From Piezodorus guildinii (lineage: Eukaryota; Arthropoda; Insecta; Hemiptera; Pentatomidae), in contig CM041295.1 in the NCBI GenBank assembly GCA_023052935.1, forward strand, positions 166,117,366 to 166,181,365: a stretch of DNA of 64,000 nt, in the 5' to 3' direction. Shown in pieces: positions 1-11,497 of this stretch. The notes below the pieces were generated by a model. It had not been told where the DNA came from. It ran no database searches and was given only the letters and a program-made list of their open reading frames with translations. Positions within the stretch are counted from its first letter, which is position 1. The number at the start of each line of letters is the position of its first letter. The translations under genes were made by a program, and so were the position numbers.

Positions 1-182
1 ATAAAAACAAATATAGAAAATAAGTATAATTGTTCAAGACTTTTGTAACGTTAAAATTTATTTAGTAGAATTCAGTACTCATGAATAACATTTCAGAAAT
101 GATGGCATATTTCAACATATCATATTTATGTAAAAATACAGCTTGAGCATTACAACTATAGAATATTGTTTTAAATATAGTA
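1..182. other. AT-rich flank, no gene seen
   Basis: Short AT-rich sequence left of the foldback element. I see no coding signal or repeat in it. It lies in the intron downstream of the last dynein exon recognised here, if that gene continues leftwards. Confidence 0.4.
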
Positions 183-191
183 GTTTAATTG
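183..191. repeat. 9-bp target site duplication, left copy
   Basis: gtttaattg, identical to 4364-4372, directly abutting the inverted termini of the foldback element. It fixes the element boundaries at 192 and 4363. Confidence 0.88.
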
Positions 192-952
192 ACGTCTGTG
201 AAGTTGGCCCCCCATAGTCGAAAAAATTGATTTTTTTTTAGAGTTCTGGTAGCCCTCCAAAGAGTTCTAGAGTTCTCGACCATTTTTAGAAATAGTTCTG
301 TAGTTTAAGCCACTCAAAATGACGACCCAAGTAGCGGGGGGGCTAACTTCACACGTGTTGCAACTTGGCGGTCTTATAACTTCCTTCCTATTAAGTTTAC
401 AAAAAAAATTCAAATAGAAAAATGTTAGAACTCTTAGGGGGGCAAACAGAACTCCGACTAAAAAAAAACATTTCCGAAAAAAAGAGTTTTGAAAAAAATT
501 TAAAAATAAAAAAAAATTAAAAATATTGATTAAAAAAAATTTTTAGAGAGAGTTCCAGTATTCCATCGACTAGATCTAAAAAAAATTATCGAAAAGTTTT
601 GCTCTGTAATTACAAATAAAAAAGTTCTGGGACCTTAAAGTTTTTAACATTTTTTCGAAACTTTGCGGCGTTGTAAGTCCGATACTATCAACTTTAGAGA
701 AAACATTCATAAGGATAATTGTTAGAACTCTTAGGGGGGCCAACAGAACTCCGACTAAAACCAACGAATTCCAAAAAAAAAAATTTCAAAAAATTTTAAA
801 CGAAAAAATTTTAAACATTAAACCATAAATTATTTTTTTTGACCGGAGTTCCGATGGCCCCCCAACTAGATCTAAATATAATTATTTGAACGTTTTGCTC
901 TGAGATGCGAAATAAGAAAGTTCTGGCCTCTCAAATTTTCAAATTTTTTTTT
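192..952 (+). repeat. Left inverted arm of foldback element
   Basis: About 760 bp matching the reverse complement of 3602-4363. Landmarks in order: the end motif, a G-rich block near 340, an aactcttaggggggc block near 431 and again near 727, and a ggccccccaactagatcta block near 857. The aactcttagggggg and agatctag blocks recur through the internal array, so the arm appears to be built from the same modules. Confidence 0.88.
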
Positions 953-3601
953 GACGGACTCAAAAGATAATTTTTCGGTTAAATTTTATACCCCTTTCGG
1001 ACTTGTAATAGTTGGTCAAAATTTCGGAGCAAATTTTTTTTTTTAATTCGTTGTTTTTAGTCGGAGTTCTGTTTGCCCCCCTAAGAGTTCTAACAATTAT
1101 CCTTATGAATGTTTTCTCTAAAGTTGATAGTATCGGATTTACAAAGCCGCAAAGTTGCAAAAAAAAAAATTGAATATGTATGTGACCAGAACTTTCTTAT
1201 TTCGCATCTCAGAGGAAAATGTCTCTATAATTATATTTAGATCTAGGCAGGGAGCTACCGGAACTCCGGTCAAAAAAAAATTTTTCGGTTAAATTTTATA
1301 CCCCTTTCGGACTTGTAATAGTTGGTCATAATTTCGGAGCAAATTTTTTTTTGGAATTCGTTGTTTTTAGTCGGAGTTCTGTTGGCCCCCCTAAGAGTTC
1401 TAACAATTATCCTTATGAATGTTTTCTCTAAAGTTGATAGTATCGGATTTACAAAGCCGCAAAGTTGCAAAAAAAAAAATTGAATATGTATGTGACCAGA
1501 ACTTTCTTATTTCGCATCTCAGAGGAAAATGTCTCTATAATTATATTTAGATCTAGGCAGGGAGCTACCGGAACTCCGGTCAAAAAAAAATTTTTCGGTT
1601 AAATTTTATACCCCTTTCGGACTTGTAATAGTTGGTCAAAATTTCGGAGCAAATATTTTTTTTTAATTCGTTGTTTTTAGTCGGAGTTCTGTTTGTCCCC
1701 CTAAGAGTTCTAACAATTATCCTTATGAATGTTTTCTCTAAAGTTGATAGTATCGGATTTACAAAGCCGCAATTTGCAAAAAAAAATATTGAATATGTAT
1801 GTGACCAGAACTTTTTTATTTCGCATCTCAGAGGAAAATGTCTCTATAATTATATTTAGATCTAGTCGGGGGGCTACCGGAACTCCGGTCAAAAGATAAT
1901 TTTTCGGTTAAATTTTATACCCCTTTCGGACTTGTAATAGTTGGTCAAAATTTCGGAGCAAATTTTTTTTTGGAATTCGTTGTTTTTAGTCGGAGTTCTG
2001 TTTGCCCCCCTAAGAGTTCTAACAATTATCCTTATGAATGTTTTCTCTAAAGTTGATAGTATCGGATTTACAAAGCCGCAAAGTTGCAAAAAAAAAAATT
2101 GAATATGTATGTGACCAGAACTTTCTTATTTCGCATCTCAGAGGAAAATGTCTCTATAATTATATTTAGATCTAGGCAGGGAGCTACCGGAACTCCGGTC
2201 AAAAAAAAATTTTTCGGTTAAATTTTATACCCCTTTCGGACTTGTAATAGTTGGTCATAATTTCGGAGCAAATTTTTTTTTGGAATTCGTTGTTTTTAGT
2301 CGGAGTTCTGTTGGCCCCCCTAAGAGTTCTAACAATTATCCTTATGAATGTTTTCTCTAAAGTTGATAGTATCGGATTTACAAAGCCGCAAAGTTGCAAA
2401 AAAAAATATTGAATATGTATGTGACCAGAACTTTTTTATTTCGCATCTCAGAGGAAAATGTCTCTATAATTATATTTAGATCTAGTCGGGGGGCTACCGG
2501 AACTCCGGTCAAAAGAAAATTTTTCGGTTAAATTTTATACCCCTTTCGGACTTGTAATAGTTGGTCAAAATTTCGGAGCAAATTTTTTTTTGGAATTCGT
2601 TGTTTTTAGTCGGAGTTCTGTTGGCCCCCTTAAGAGTTCTAACAATTATCCTTATGAATGTTTTCTCTAAAGTTGATAGTATCGGACCTACAAGGCCGCA
2701 AAGTTGCAAAAAAAAAATTTGAAAATTTGAGAGGCCAGAACTTTCTTATTTCGCATCTCAGAGGAAAATGTCTCTATAATTATATTTAGATCTAGTTGGG
2801 GGGCCATCGGAACTCCGGTCAAAAAAAATAATTTATGGTTTAATGTTAAAAATATTTTCGTTTAAAATTTTTTGAATTTTTTTTTTTTTGGAATTCGTTG
2901 TTTTTAGTCGGAGTTCTGTTGGCCCCCCTAAGAGTTCTAACAATTATCCTTATGAATGTTTTCTCTAAAGTTGATAGTATCGGACCTACAAGCCCGCAAA
3001 GTTGCAAAAAAAAAATTTGAAAATTTGAGAGGCCAGAACTTTCTTATTTTCGCATCTCAGAGCAAAACGTTCAAATAATTATATTTAGATCTAGTTGGGG
3101 GGCCATCGGAACTCCGGTCAAAAAAAATAATTTATGGTTTAATGTTAAAAATATTTTCGTTTAAAATTTTTTGAATTTTTTTTTTTTGGAATTCGTTGTT
3201 TTTAGTCGGAGTTCTGTTGGCCCCCCTAAGAGTTCTAACAATTATCCTTATGAATGTTTTCTCTAAAGTTGATAGTATCGGACCTACAAGCCCGCAAAGT
3301 TGCAAAAAAAAAAATTTGAAAATTTGAGAGGCCAGAACTTTCTTATTTCGCATCTCAGAGCAAAACGTTCAAATAATTATATTTAGATCTAGTTGGGGGG
3401 CCATCGGAACTCCGGTCAAAAAAAATAATTTATGGTTTAATGTTAAAAATATTTTCGTTTAAAATTTTTTGAATTTTTTTTTTTTGGAATTCGTTGTTTT
3501 TAGTCGGAGTTCTGTTGGCCCCCCTAAGAGTTCTAACAATTATCCTTATGAATGTTTTCTCTAAAGTTGATAGTATCGGACCTACAAGCCCGCAAAGTTG
3601 C
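953..3601. repeat. Tandem array of ~310/300-bp units inside foldback element
   Basis: The motif aattcgttgtttttagtcgg recurs at about 1046, 1356, 1666, 1975, 2285, 2595, 2893, 3190, 3488 and (in the right arm) 3784. The first spacings are ~310 bp; later ones are ~299 bp, where an atacccctttcgg segment is replaced by aatttatggtttaatg. Units at about 1270 and 2199 share variants (ggtcataatttcgg) that the ones at 960 and 1889 lack, which suggests a higher-order repeat. Each unit keeps a run of 5-6 C followed by taagagttct and an agatctag box. Confidence 0.88.
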
Positions 3602-4363
3602 AAAAAAAAAATTTGAAAATTTGAGAGGCCAGAACTTTCTTATTTCGCATCTCAGAGCAAAACGTTCAAATAATTATATTTAGATCTAGTTGGGGGGCCA
3701 TCGGAACTCCGGTCAAAAAAAATAATTTATGGTTTAATGTTTAAAATTTTTTCGTTTAAAATTTTTTGAAATTTTTTTTTTTGGAATTCGTTGGTTTTAG
3801 TCGGAGTTCTGTTGGCCCCCCTAAGAGTTCTAACAATTATCCTTATGAATGTTTTCTCTAAAGTTGATAGTATCGGACTTACAACGCCGCAAAGTTTCGA
3901 AAAAATGTTAAAAACTTTAAGGTCCCAGAACTTTTTTATTTGTAATTACAGAGCAAAACTTCTCGATAATTTTTTTTAGATCTAGTCGATGGAATACTGG
4001 AACTCTCTCTAAAAATTTTTTTTAATCAATATTCTTAATTTTTTTTGATTTTTAAATTTTTTTCAAAACTCTTTTTTTCGGAAATGTTTTTTTTTAGTCG
4101 GAGTTCTGTTTGCCCCCCTAAGAGTTCTAACATTTTTCTATTTGAATTTTTTTTTTAAACTTAATAGGAAGGAAGTTATAAGACCGCCAAGTTGCAACAC
4201 GTGTGAAGTTAGCCCCCCCGCTACTTGGGTCGTCATTTTGAGTGGCTTAAACTACAGAACTATTTCTAAAAATGGTCGAGAACTCTAGAACTCTTTGGGG
4301 GGCTACCAGAACTCTAAAAAAAAATCAATTTTTTCGACTATGGGGGGCCAACTTCACAGACGT
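3602..4363 (-). repeat. Right inverted arm of foldback element
   Basis: Inverted counterpart of 192-952, with small indels in the A/T homopolymers. The internal tandem array runs into this arm in the same orientation, so the array probably grew from the right arm. Confidence 0.88.
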
Positions 4364-4372
4364 GTTTAATTG
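4364..4372. repeat. 9-bp target site duplication, right copy
   Basis: gtttaattg, matching 183-191 exactly. Both copies sit outside the inverted repeat, as expected of a transposition footprint. Confidence 0.88.
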
Positions 4373-5371
4373 TATATAATCAATTTAAGGTATTTAATTA
4401 AATTTTCGAATATTATTATTTTTAAAAAAAACTGAAAATCGGAAACAGTTCCTTCTACCAAACAAATCGTAAATGATAATTCATGATTAACAACATCCTA
4501 TTTTAGCATAATTAAAAAATAATCTACATGTTGTAGTATAGTGTTTAAATATTTATTTGTTCAATGCGTTTGTTTATAATTTACTTTTGTGGTTACGTAT
4601 TTAATTATTTGTATGTGTTGGTAAGAAACTATTATGTTATATAATTGTCTACAAAAATCTAATCTTCTATACATACAATTGTTACAGTATATTACAAATA
4701 GTAAAAATAATTCACTGTTGTCAATTTATCATAATTGTAATTAGGTTGTATTAGAATTCTGAATTTGTTTTGTTTGTATAACTTCATAATTTTAAGAATT
4801 GTTGTAAGTATAGGTTAAAAAGTAATTGTTCCTTTTTTCCTGCTCTGAGCCTTCTAATCCTATCCAGAATTTCCAATTGCCTTTCTAATATATATTCAGA
4901 TAATTTCAACTAACATAATTCAACATTGAACTCAAGGGGCTTCGTGCTTAAAGGGGAGAGTAGTTATGGAATGAGATTTACTCATCTATTGTAATTGCTA
5001 TTACAATTGTAATTATAATTATAAAGAGATTATTGTAATTGTTATTAGTAATATTTACATTGCCTCCTATTACAAAGGATGCCGCCTACCTCCGAAGGGT
5101 CTTTAGCCCAAGACACATACCTGAACCCCTACAAGAAGTACTTTGACATTATGGGTGCTAAGTGATCCATATGTCCCTTCCATTTGATCTCTGCCGCCTT
5201 TCCTCCATCCCCTCCACTATTCCTTCATATATGTACCCCCCAAATCCTAGGGCCAGAGCACTCCGGTCAAAATGTTCTTAATGCAAAGTTGTATTATAGT
5301 GTATTATTAACAAGTTTATGTGTCTATCTTCATTGTGTATAAATAAACAAAAGTTTATATAAAAGTGTTAT
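4373..5371. other. AT-rich DNA, possible BEL/Pao LTR or leader
   Basis: No gene seen. The part from about 4940 to 5370 is less AT-rich and has a purine-rich tract (aaaggggagag near 4950) and a polyadenylation-like ataaataaac near 5340, just upstream of a BEL/Pao gag relic. It may be part of that element's LTR or leader, but no second LTR copy was found. Confidence 0.3.
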
Positions 5372-5835
5372 TTGTTAACTGTACGGAAAAAGACGAAAGC
5401 GATCACGATGTCGCAGAATGTGCTTATCTCTCCACGTCATACTCAGAATCGCACTTCCAACTCCATCGCATTATTTTCCGGTGACAATGCGAGGTACTCT
5501 TCCAATAATTCTTGGTACATTAATAACGCAACTAAGACGGAAAACCAAAAGAAGAAGAACGAGTGCAACGGCGGTACAATGAAGAGGTGTTCATTGTGGA
5601 GACCATCTGCTCTTCAGGTGCGATACTTTTTGATCATTATCTCCTCAACAGAGACTGGATCGCGCCCGCATATTAATAAAAGCTTGTTGGAATTGCCTCC
5701 GTATTGGTCACGGTGTCTCCGCGTGCGTTTCCAAATTCAGATGTCGGACCTGCAACAACCGACATCATAGTTTAATCCATACTGATGGGAACGATAAGGT
5801 GGTAACAAAACCCGCTACGGGTCCGAGGACATAAG
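5372..5835 (+). pseudogene. BEL/Pao retrotransposon gag relic with zinc knuckles
   Basis: Gag packages the element's RNA. From 5589 the frame reads HCGDHLLFRCDTF, a stop, SLSPQQRLDRARI, then CWNCLRIGHGVSAC and CRTCNNRHHSLIH. This tandem cysteine-knuckle arrangement ending in HHSLIH is characteristic of BEL/Pao Gag. The longest open frame here, starting at 5372, is in a different phase, so the upstream part is frameshifted; there is also an in-frame stop after DTF and another after GPRT near 5833. No protease, RT or integrase follows: by 6200 a LINE begins. A dead fragment. Confidence 0.82.
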
Positions 5836-6200
5836 CACCTGCAGAGACCTTCGTTGGCTTTTGTTACGTGCCTTCAAAATTTCCGAACATCATTCCGAAT
5901 CGGAGACTAGTGCTGGGGCATACACATTGATTTCAGAAGGTAAACCACGTAACCGGACCTGGAAATGCACATACAGGATTAAATTCAAATTTTAACGTGT
6001 TCAAACGAGGAATGCCGAATTTTCATTCAGCAACTGAACTTTCCTCCAGAGTTTTACAAGGGAAGCCCACTTGCTCTATTCCATATTCGTATGGGTAGGC
6101 GGACGCCAATTTTATTACGCCTTCTTGGAGACGAAGATGAGTTGCAAACTCATATTTGTTTGATTGAGAAACACCTCTTGCCTCCGGAAAATCTCCAGCA
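5836..6200 (+). other. Unassigned, possibly continued BEL/Pao remnant
   Basis: Mixed-composition sequence directly downstream of the gag relic, with short open frames on both strands but no motif I can name. Position and composition suggest it is the degraded continuation of the BEL/Pao element; this is inference. Confidence 0.3.
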
Positions 6201-8400
6201 GAACTATATGTTTTATTTTTTTCTTTATTATTGTTGCTATTTTTATTTTTGTTCAACATTAAGCCATGAAGCTATTTTTTTTTCTTTATTCGCAAATATA
6301 CGGGAATTTTTCATTATCTAACTCAACTAGAGTAATGATCATTTTATTTTTATTCGCCATGTATCTACTAATAGCTGTTGGCAATGTAAAAACCTTTATA
6401 TTTTGTATATTATGTATATTTTATTTTTATTTGTTAAGAATGTTTATGTTTCCAGTTCTGATTCACCAATTAATGTCAATGCACTCCAGATTTATTCACC
6501 TTCTCATCCTAGCTCCCTTTTTCTCATAGTCCACCATATTTGTTCATTACTTCCAACTTCCCTTTTCTATGACTAATGTCTTTTTAACCTGTCACGTCAA
6601 CGCGCAGTCACTCCTAGCCCGAATTCCATGACTTCTTCCTTCATAACTTTTATCACTTAATAGCTGTTTCTGAAACCTGGCTGAAACTTACAACCCGACA
6701 TCGCAAGTTTCAGTTCCGAATTATACATTGCTCCGTCATGAACAGAGAAGACCGAACGGGTGGCGGTGTGTATAATACCTTTTCGCCGAAATATCCATAT
6801 CTTCCCATTCCCTACTATCTGGAGTCATATACCGCCCTCCCAGAGTATCCTTTGAGACAGTATTCGAATCCACTCTTTACAATCTAATCCTATCCTATAA
6901 CAATAACATCCTCACTGGGGATTTTAAAACCAACCTATTGTTGGCTTCCTCAGACCATGCCTACCTAACCAACCTCTTCTTCTCTCTCAACCTCTATATT
7001 TTACCATATAATCCCACTCACCACCACCAGTCCTCAGAATCCTGGCTCGATCTGTATGTCCTGGATTCTGCTGATAAACTCCTCGTCTCGTCTCAATCAT
7101 CCTGTTCCGTTCTTGTCTGGAATTCAGATATTCTATAATCATCCGATCACGCTATTTTCCATAAGAACCATTTCTTTTCGTAACCTTAACCGTAACAACC
7201 TTTCCTCTGAGATCTTGAAGCTATCCCATGGGACACCATATATTCGCTCAGAACCGTAGCTTCTATGGTCGAAAACCTTACCTCTCACCTCCATAATGTC
7301 CTAGACAACCATGCTCCTCTTATCACAAAGAAAATCCGACACCCTCCTGCTCCTTGGTTAGCGCCTGAAATTAGGGTATGCATGAGGCATAGGGATGCTG
7401 CAAGGCGGCGATTCAGGCGCTCTCGTCTTTCTAGAGATTACTCCACCTTCAAACATCTCAGAAACAGTACTCAATCCCTGATACGCCAAGCTAAATCCCA
7501 ATATTTTCAGCAATCCTTATCTTGTGCTTCCGACTCCAAAGCCAAATGGACAATCCTGCGTAAACTATCCTTAGGAAAACAGGCGAATAACCAAGCTATT
7601 CCAATTCCCACTGATGATCTTAATACCCATTTTGCTTCCTGCTCCTCTCATTTATACCCCATGTGTACCCCAAGGTTCCTCTTTATCTCTTAACCTTTTC
7701 TCCATATTCATAAATGATCTTCCGATCTCCATCAAGCACTCCCAATACCATCTCTATGCCGGCGATATTCAGATTTATATTTCCTTTACCCCTAATGACA
7801 TTGCTGATGCTATCTCTGAACGTCAGAAGGACATAAACAATATAAGTGTTTGGTCAAACAGCAACAAACTCTTGCTAAGTGTTAAAAAACAAAAGCCATC
7901 CTGATAGCATCACCTGCTATCCTTAAATCCATTCCCAACACCCCCAACCTTTTCTTAAACAATACTCCTATCTCTTTTCATTCATCTGTCAAGAACTTAG
8001 GTATAACTCTTGATCAAACTCTCTGTTGGAAACCGCACATCTCCCAAATATCCCGCTGAACCATAGCAACCCTAAAGCAATTCCACCCCCCCCCCCATCA
8101 CCTCCAACCATTCAATACTCGTAAACTCCTTGTTTCTTCCCTTGTCTTTCCCCATTTTGACTACGGTTGCGAGGTGTACAGCGGACTTTCAGGTGAGCCC
8201 GAAGCAAAACTCAAGCGTATTATGAACTGTGCAATACGGTTTGTATTCGGGATCACCAGAGACACGCATATAGCCCAGTATTACGCCGAGTTAAGGTGGC
8301 TTTATCCTCGTTACAGATGCCATTTCCTAGCTTTGTTCCTCTACTAGGTGATAAGAACTCATCGTCCCAGCTACTTCTTCCAATCCCTTCAATTTAAATT
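6201..8400 (+). pseudogene. CR1/L2-like LINE-A, copy 1, heavily degraded
   Basis: Diverged copy of the family best seen at 50.8-54.4 kb. In order: the T-rich leader shared with 51330-51560; endonuclease pieces (ILTGDFNTN counterpart near 6920, AYLTNLFFSLNLY near 6960); the linker read from 7265 (HAPLITKKIRHPPAPWLAPE); PQGSS from the RT near 7670; a damaged YADD motif reading YAGD near 7755; and the C-terminal block ending LRWLYPRYR near 8320. Most of the RT core between 7645 and 7660 is deleted and frames shift repeatedly. The catalytic aspartate change and the deletions make it non-functional. Confidence 0.78.
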
Positions 8401-8723
8401 TCGTATTCCGTATAGACCTCAGCCTTCGCAGATTCGTACAAATAAGTGTCGTTCTTTTCAAGTGGGAGACAGAATAGTTCTTTTCAAGTTCGGTTATATA
8501 CAAACAAAAAGAAGTTTGGCAATTCGGAGAAATAAATAAGAAGTTAGGTTCACGTCATTACAAAGTAACACTCGATTCAGGGAGATCGTTAAAACGACAC
8601 GTAAACCAGCTTCGAAATACAATGAATCGTTCAACAAGATGTCAACACCAGCTGTCCTCAAAGAGTTCGTCGCCCTCCAGCACGTTATTCGATTTCGTAA
8701 TGAACGATTGAAGCATTATACAT
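8401..8723 (+). pseudogene. Ty3/gypsy integrase C-terminal fragment
   Basis: Frames here read FQVGDRIVLFKFG near 8458 and, after a shift, KKLGSRHYKVTLDSGRSLKR and HVNQLRN at 8538-8620. These are the GD(R)V...LG..HY.V.L..GR..KRHVNQL blocks at the end of gypsy integrases. Integrase inserts the cDNA copy into the host; this tail binds DNA. It abuts the LINE-A relic on the left and has no RT or LTR beside it. A small orphan fragment with at least one frameshift. Confidence 0.75.
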
Positions 8724-8739
8724 AAACGAAATGTAAATT

Positions 8740-9364
8740 TTGAAATCCTTTATCTCAACAGCATACCTATCTACTTCTGCATCTCAGTAAGAAACTTTGG
8801 AGTCATTATTGATCAAAACCTATCTTGGTTCAAAACCTATCATTAGATTCACATGTGGAATCCCCAGATGCTCCCATGTTTCCATTAGGTATACTGAGTT
8901 GAATTAGCTCTATCCCTCTTTCCGTCAGCAGTACCTCCTAGGTGTCTGTCTCTTTCAATTTTTCAAAACAAAAAAAACTTATATTCTTGATATGCTTACC
9001 ACTTGTTCCTCTGTCCATTCAGTAAACACTAGATCCCAACCCATACACTTTTATACACCATCTCACAGATCCATCACCTTAAAAAAATCCATCGTCATTC
9101 GTGTTACCCTATTTTAGAATTCCTTGCCTATATCATTTTCCACTTTCAAACACCAACTATTTCTTCATCTCCTAAAGTATCAATCTTCCCAACAGATGTA
9201 ATATTTAATAGCTATAGATGATAACTATTCATTGTCACAAATTCTGTCTTTTATTGTTAAACTGAAGTCTTGAACGACCAGACAATTATGATTTATATGG
9301 TACTTTTCTTGTTATTGGTAGGGGACAACTCATCCCAGAATAAAATTACTTTTCATTTCATTTC
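8740..9364 (+). pseudogene. CR1/L2-like LINE-B 3' end with (TTTCA)n tail
   Basis: Short blocks such as VRNFGVIIDQNLSW near 8790 match the C-terminal part of CR1-like ORF2 and the related copy at 39805-41130. The 3' end carries a short hairpin (ggggac...catccca near 9320-9336) followed by ataaaattac and a tail of tttcatttcatttcat at 9349-9364. 5' truncated and full of stops. It ends 79 bp short of dynein exon 9443-9676. Confidence 0.7.
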
Positions 9365-9442
9365 ATGAAATTTTATTGCATTGAAGAATTTAATAATGTT
9401 TTGCAATATTAATAATATTTCATTCCATGGTCTAACATATAC

Positions 9443-9676
9443 TTTTCCTAGAAAATATGAAAACTTACTCATTAGCTCTTCCCGCTCCTTTGTCAAACTA
9501 GGAGTGTCCCTCACTGGATCCATGAAACAATCCAGAACTTTGAAGAATGACTTTAGCATGTTAAACTTGCGAATTGGTATTATATGTTTCATATCCATTT
9601 TCTTAATGTGAACAATGCTGTTAATGGCATAACGGTCAAAAAGAACTTTAAATCGTTTTGAATACGGCCTCATAAT
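9443..9676 (-). CDS. Dynein heavy chain, exon 5 of those visible
   Basis: Dynein heavy chains are the AAA+ motor subunits that walk along microtubules. After a ttcag acceptor (AG at 9678-9677) the exon reads IMRPYSKRFKVLFDRYAIN..., then FNMLKSFFKVLDCFMDPV, and ends at FSYFLGK before a gtatatg donor at 9442. It is 234 nt, exactly 78 codons, phase 0 on both sides. The F..LFD.Y......I...d...v.SL..lL.. pattern fits the stretch between AAA2 and AAA3 in the family. It continues directly from the exon at 11378-11497. The next exon to the left was not recognised. Which dynein paralogue this is cannot be told here. Confidence 0.8.
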
Positions 9677-10199
9677 CTGAAAGACAAAAAAAGTTTGTTA
9701 CGGAACAGTTGAATTATCTTTATTAATTTTTTGAGAAAGAAAAACATTTATTTAAAATATTGTATTTACAATACAAAAAATTTTATATCAACAATTCTGT
9801 AATATTTCCTTTTCCATGACTATATTATTGGAAGTGATATTTTTACTAATTGTAGAAGTAAATAAGCAAAAAAAACTGCTTAAATAAAATACAATATTAA
9901 TTTAAGAATACATGTTTGGTATACCAAAACGTGGTTAACAATAAAATGACAGAGATTCGCTAGAAATATTCATGGTGCCTAGAAGGAGGGAAGGAGAGCT
10001 GAGAAAAGGGTTCATCAAAGGAAGAAAAGGTTGTGGCAGGATAACCAGATATTGAGAACCTCCGAGGTATTTACGAAAGCTGAATAATCTTCTGTAAAGT
10101 AAATAAAGAAATATCTAGTTTCAAGCCAAAAGTAACGTGTTGCAACCATAATATCCCAAAGAAAGATCTTTAAGAGATAGTTATGGTACTGTAAAAATG
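9677..10199. other. Dynein intron, AT-rich, no gene seen
   Basis: First part of the 1.7-kb intron between the exons at 9443-9676 and 11378-11497. AT-rich with homopolymer runs; nothing recognisable. Confidence 0.6.
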
Positions 10200-11240
10200 C
10201 ATTAAGCATAATAAAGTCCCAAAAATGGAAAATATCCAGGCTGAGCCTTTTAGATATAGTGGAGAAGGATTTAGGAAAGTACTACATGACCTAATCCTTT
10301 ATGTGTGGAAGGAGTAGTGGATGAATTTAGAATGGAGTAAGCAGTTATCTGTCCAATACATGAAAAGGGAGATAAGAACTCGTTATTTACCAAGCAGGGA
10401 GGGATGGTCTACATTGATTTGATACCTTAACTGAACTTCTGTAAGCCACCAACCAATCTAAAGTTGTCCAAACATACTCTTAAGGTTATTCATCCCAATT
10501 TCAGCGAACCAATTCAAATAATGGAATGAATCACGAGTAACCTCAATCCTGGCCACTCTGGATATGTGGTGCTGGCAGTGGTGCACTTTACAACAGTAAG
10601 TGGCAGACGAACTCCACATATCACTGAAGCCAAAAATGCAGCCTATTGAGCTGTGCCGGCAAGAAAGTCTAGAGAGAAAATTAAGGAATATAAAAGGATA
10701 AGAAGTCTAGAAAAGAAGCAGAGTAAAAAAAGAAAAAGAAAGGAACTAGAGCTGCTAAAATGTTTAAAGTAAGTGGTAAAAGTAAGGTAAGAAAGTTTTA
10801 TGCAATGATCAACCACAGCATATTAACTTGAGTCAACTCACTCAAATTAGAAAGACAAACAACTTTGCCCAGTAATTACGTATTGAGCAGAAACTTGGAC
10901 AATGGCAAAGAAGGTGAGCTAAGATCCGCTTGTATTCAAACATAAGATCCTTCAGGAAATAATTGAGGAGATTGAGAAAACCTATGATCTCTTTGGAAAA
11001 CCCAATGCCATGATTGCAGTTTAGACAATCCCAATTGAAATGAATCGGACATATGGCCAGGTTAGTGATGAAGGAGATCCCAAAACAAAAGCTGAAGGAA
11101 CTGATCCAGAGACTTTTATGTATTGACTGTATGGCTAGAACTTGGGTGTCCAAGCCCACAACTGGACAGCAGCAGCACTAAATAGGGAATATTGGGAGCT
11201 GCTAATTAAGGAGGTCTGGATGAAAGCACCCTTATAAAAA
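10200..11240 (+). pseudogene. Degraded LINE (RTE/I-like RT and C-terminus)
   Basis: Near 10240 one frame reads QAEPFRYSGEGFRKVLHDLI, the fingers region of RTE/I-type reverse transcriptases (AELL..GG......L..LI..VW). From about 11030 another frame gives RTYGQVSDEGDPKTKAEG with a possible GHMARLV in a shifted frame, recalling the RWIGHVARM...P.K C-terminal block of the same enzymes. The middle is unreadable and full of stops. It fills most of the dynein intron 9677-11377. Confidence 0.6.
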
Positions 11241-11377
11241 CCATCAAAATATGATAATCATTGTTTATGTGTAGAAAATTATAAAGATACTATTGTTTCT
11301 CAACTCTAAAGTAGGAAATAAAAATCAATAAAATAAATCAATATATAAATACTAATAATGTATTTAGGCAACATTAC

Positions 11378-11497
11378 CTTTGGAAGTGATCTGATCCATG
11401 ATGTCAGTAGAGCTTGGTCATCTATCATGTTATGCGGAACGTACACCAAGCCCATTTTAGATACTATAGAAGGGCAAGAGCTAGTGAGGTTGTCGAC
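11378..11497 (-). CDS. Dynein heavy chain, exon 4 of those visible
   Basis: Exon of 120 nt (40 codons) between a ttcag acceptor (AG at 11499-11498) and a gtaatg donor at 11377. It reads VDNLTSSCPSIVSKMGLVYV then PHNMIDDQALLTSWIRSLPK, the dynein block normally written F-E-v-d-n-L...sP.tVSRcGmvy. It joins the preceding exon (ending MNLIFE at 35456) to give FE-VDNLTSSCPS with no phase change, although the two lie 24.0 kb apart. SKM in place of the usual SRC shows a divergent paralogue. Both splice phases are 0. Confidence 0.9.

Larger units (their letters stand above)
192..4363. mobile_element. Foldback-type transposon, 4.17 kb, non-autonomous
   Basis: The two ends are inverted copies of each other: the first 24 bases (acgtctgtgaagttgg and on) reappear as the reverse complement at 4340-4363. 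The element is flanked by a perfect 9-bp direct repeat, gtttaattg, at 183-191 and 4364-4372. The inverted arms are about 760 bp each and the middle is a tandem array. No transposase is visible; the ~66-codon frames recurring in every unit are by-products of the repeat. A 9-bp target duplication with long, internally repetitive inverted arms is the known design of Drosophila FB elements, which are mobilised by MULE-type transposases; membership of that group is inference. Confidence 0.88.

Noticed and set aside
960..3353. Repeated ~66-codon frames (MQLCG..NPILSTLEKTFIRI) on the minus strand
   Set aside because: They recur once per tandem unit with the same bounds, include homopolymer-coded residues and have no family match; a by-product of the foldback array.
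5372..5770. 132-codon frame as an intact gene
   Set aside because: The recognisable BEL/Pao zinc knuckles lie in another phase, so this frame is mostly out-of-phase reading of a relic.
6266..6529. Hydrophobic 87-codon frame as a membrane protein
   Set aside because: It is the T-rich leader of LINE-A; the same text recurs at 51420-51590 ahead of the endonuclease.
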